From contig JASFRI010000056.1 in assembly GCA_050115015.1 (NCBI GenBank), positions 1-15,238 of the forward strand: DNA of 15,238 nucleotides. The letters are read 5' to 3'. Of the stretch, positions 14,295-15,238 are shown piece by piece (positions within the stretch are counted from its first letter, which is position 1; the number at the start of each line of letters is the position of its first letter). Source of the stretch: JASFRI01 sp050115015. GTDB lineage: Bacteria > Acidobacteriota > Polarisedimenticolia > CBDVAL01. The notes below the pieces were generated by a model. It was not told the origin of the DNA. It worked only from the letters and a program-made list of their open reading frames with translations, and searched no databases. Position numbers and translations under genes: made by a program.

Positions 14295-14804
14295 ATGCCG
14301 GCGACGATCAACGTGAACTTCCGGACGGTGGTCCACCAGACCAGCAACGGGATCGCGACGGCCTTCCCGGACGTGTGCAAGACCCCCACCCCGGGCGGGC
14401 CGGTGCCGATCCCCTACCCGAACATCGCCATGTCGAAGGACACGGCGATGGGTAGCAAGCAGGTCAAGATGGACGGCAACCCCATCATGATCCAGGGTGC
14501 CAACTTCAGCATGAGCACCGGCGACGAGGCGGGATCCGCGGGCGGCGGCGTGGTCTCCAACTGTATCAAGGGGAAGGCCGAGTTCATCCTCTACTCCTTC
14601 GACGTCCAGGTGGAGGGGAAGAGCGTCCCCCGGATGGGCGATCTGATGGTCCAGAACAAGGGCTCCGCCCCGAACACGCCTCCCTTCCCCGAAGTGCAGC
14701 CGCCCGCCGTGGTCGTCCCCATGCCGGATCCGGAAGACGAGAACGAGGACAACGACATCACCGAGATCGAGCTGATCACCGTCGACGATTACGAGGGCTC
14801 CTGA
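14295..14804 (+). CDS. DUF4150 PAAR-like T6SS spike-tip protein with acidic tail
   Basis: A 169-residue protein whose first 125 residues match the DUF4150 (PAAR-like) family: DVCKTPTPGGPVPIPYPNIA (26-45), then GSKQVKMDGNPIMIQGANFS, GSAGGGVVSNCIKGKAEFI (80-98) and VQVEGKSVPRMGDLMVQNKG. PAAR proteins form the sharp cone on the VgrG trimer and often carry or recruit effectors. After a Pro-rich stretch (130-145) comes an acidic tail (DPEDENEDNDITEIELITVDDYE), which is too short to be a toxin domain but could bind a partner. The ATG at 14295 follows a strong GGAGGAGAG site. The stop is 3 bases before the ATG of the next gene, so the two are surely cotranscribed. No N-terminal VgrG-like part is present; the spike trimer must be encoded elsewhere. 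Confidence 0.92.
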   Translation: MPATINVNFRTVVHQTSNGIATAFPDVCKTPTPGGPVPIPYPNIAMSKDTAMGSKQVKMDGNPIMIQGANFSMSTGDEAGSAGGGVVSNCIKGKAEFILYSFDVQVEGKSVPRMGDLMVQNKGSAPNTPPFPEVQPPAVVVPMPDPEDENEDNDITEIELITVDDYEGS

Positions 14805-14807
14805 GCG

Positions 14808-15238
14808 ATGGGAACGAAGACGCAGTGGGTGAACTATCCGAGCACCGACGGGCGGGTCGGTGCTTTCAACCTGCGGCGCTCGCGGATGACCGATCGGGAC
14901 GTCACGTCCGTGGACGACATGGGGCGGGACGTGTTCCTGCGGGTGCGGTTCCAGCACCGGGATCGTTTCTGTATGGCGAAGCTCACCCTCAAGCGCCACC
15001 CGCAGAACGCGGCCTACACGGCGACCGAGCGCAGCCGGAACGCCGGCATCTTCGCTCCCACCCGCGAGGACTACGGGATCATCTCCCGGAGCGGCGAGGC
15101 GCTGTTCCAGGTCCGCCTGACGCCGGCCGGCGGAGACCGCTACAAGTTCGAGGCGGAGAACCTGTTCACCGGCACGAAGGTGCAGGGTCGCGACGAGATC
15201 CAGACGCGACGCAAGCTGTTCTGCCAGGTCGTCCGGAT
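14808..15238 (+). CDS. Unrecognised protein following the PAAR-like gene (5' part), candidate T6SS cargo
   Basis: The frame opens with ATG at 14808, 3 bases after the DUF4150 stop, with GAGGG 10 bases upstream, and stays open to the window edge (143 complete codons). The visible part (MGTKTQWVNYPSTDGRV and onward) is rich in beta-strand-like alternation and basic residues (FNLRRSRMTDRD, VFLRVRFQHRDRF, LTLKRHPQN), with AENLFTGTKVQGRDEIQTRR near the edge. There is no signal peptide, no membrane segment and no domain I recognise. In cassettes of this type the gene after a DUF4150/PAAR-like protein is often the effector or a structural partner of it, so this is a reasonable cargo candidate, but no toxic motif is visible in the available portion. 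Confidence 0.75.
   Translation, partial: MGTKTQWVNYPSTDGRVGAFNLRRSRMTDRDVTSVDDMGRDVFLRVRFQHRDRFCMAKLTLKRHPQNAAYTATERSRNAGIFAPTREDYGIISRSGEALFQVRLTPAGGDRYKFEAENLFTGTKVQGRDEIQTRRKLFCQVVR

Noticed and set aside
12911..14389. Minus-strand frame of 492 codons opposite DUF2169, thiolase-like and DUF4150 genes
   Set aside because: It spans three clear plus-strand genes and shows only composition-driven residues.

Overview
This window is a GC-rich (about 70% by eye), almost gap-free stretch of a type VI secretion system (T6SS) locus, with accessory genes on its right side. There are no insertion sequences, tRNAs, rRNAs or CRISPR arrays. Base composition and the tagJ-type T6SS point to a high-GC Gram-negative bacterium, of a proteobacterial or myxobacterial-like lineage. 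The sequence alone does not settle the genus.

Left part (1-7164, + strand): the 3' end of hcp (tssD), then tagJ (impE), tssE, tssF, tssG and clpV (tssH), tightly packed with overlapping or nearly touching ends. This is the gene order of the Pseudomonas aeruginosa H1-T6SS block (tssB-tssC-hcp-tagJ-tssE-tssF-tssG-clpV), so tssB and tssC probably lie just left of the window. These genes encode the inner tube (Hcp), the baseplate (TssE, TssF, TssG), a TssB-binding accessory protein (TagJ) and the ATPase that recycles contracted sheath (ClpV).

Middle part (7139-11425): where P. aeruginosa carries vgrG, this locus carries a TPR-plus-methyltransferase gene that overlaps clpV by 26 bases. A two-gene minus-strand operon converges on it. 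The first gene of that operon is a single protein joining a TssB-like domain to a TssC-like domain that lacks the usual TssC C-terminus. The second is a NPPF-type methyltransferase whose GTG start overlaps the stop of the first gene (GTGA).

Right part (11426-15238): a 248-base divergent intergenic region with a good sigma-70-type promoter (TTGACC, 18 bases, TAGAAT) drives a + strand module: a DUF6484 protein, a DUF2169 putative effector chaperone/adaptor, a degenerate beta-ketoacyl-synthase-like protein lacking both catalytic histidines, a DUF4150 PAAR-like spike-tip protein, and the 5' end of an unrecognised gene that runs off the window. This looks like an effector-loading cassette in which the last gene may be the cargo.

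The features that most deserve follow-up are the fused, truncated sheath protein and its translationally coupled methyltransferase, the second methyltransferase attached to clpV, the pseudoenzyme in the loading cassette, and the unknown terminal gene.
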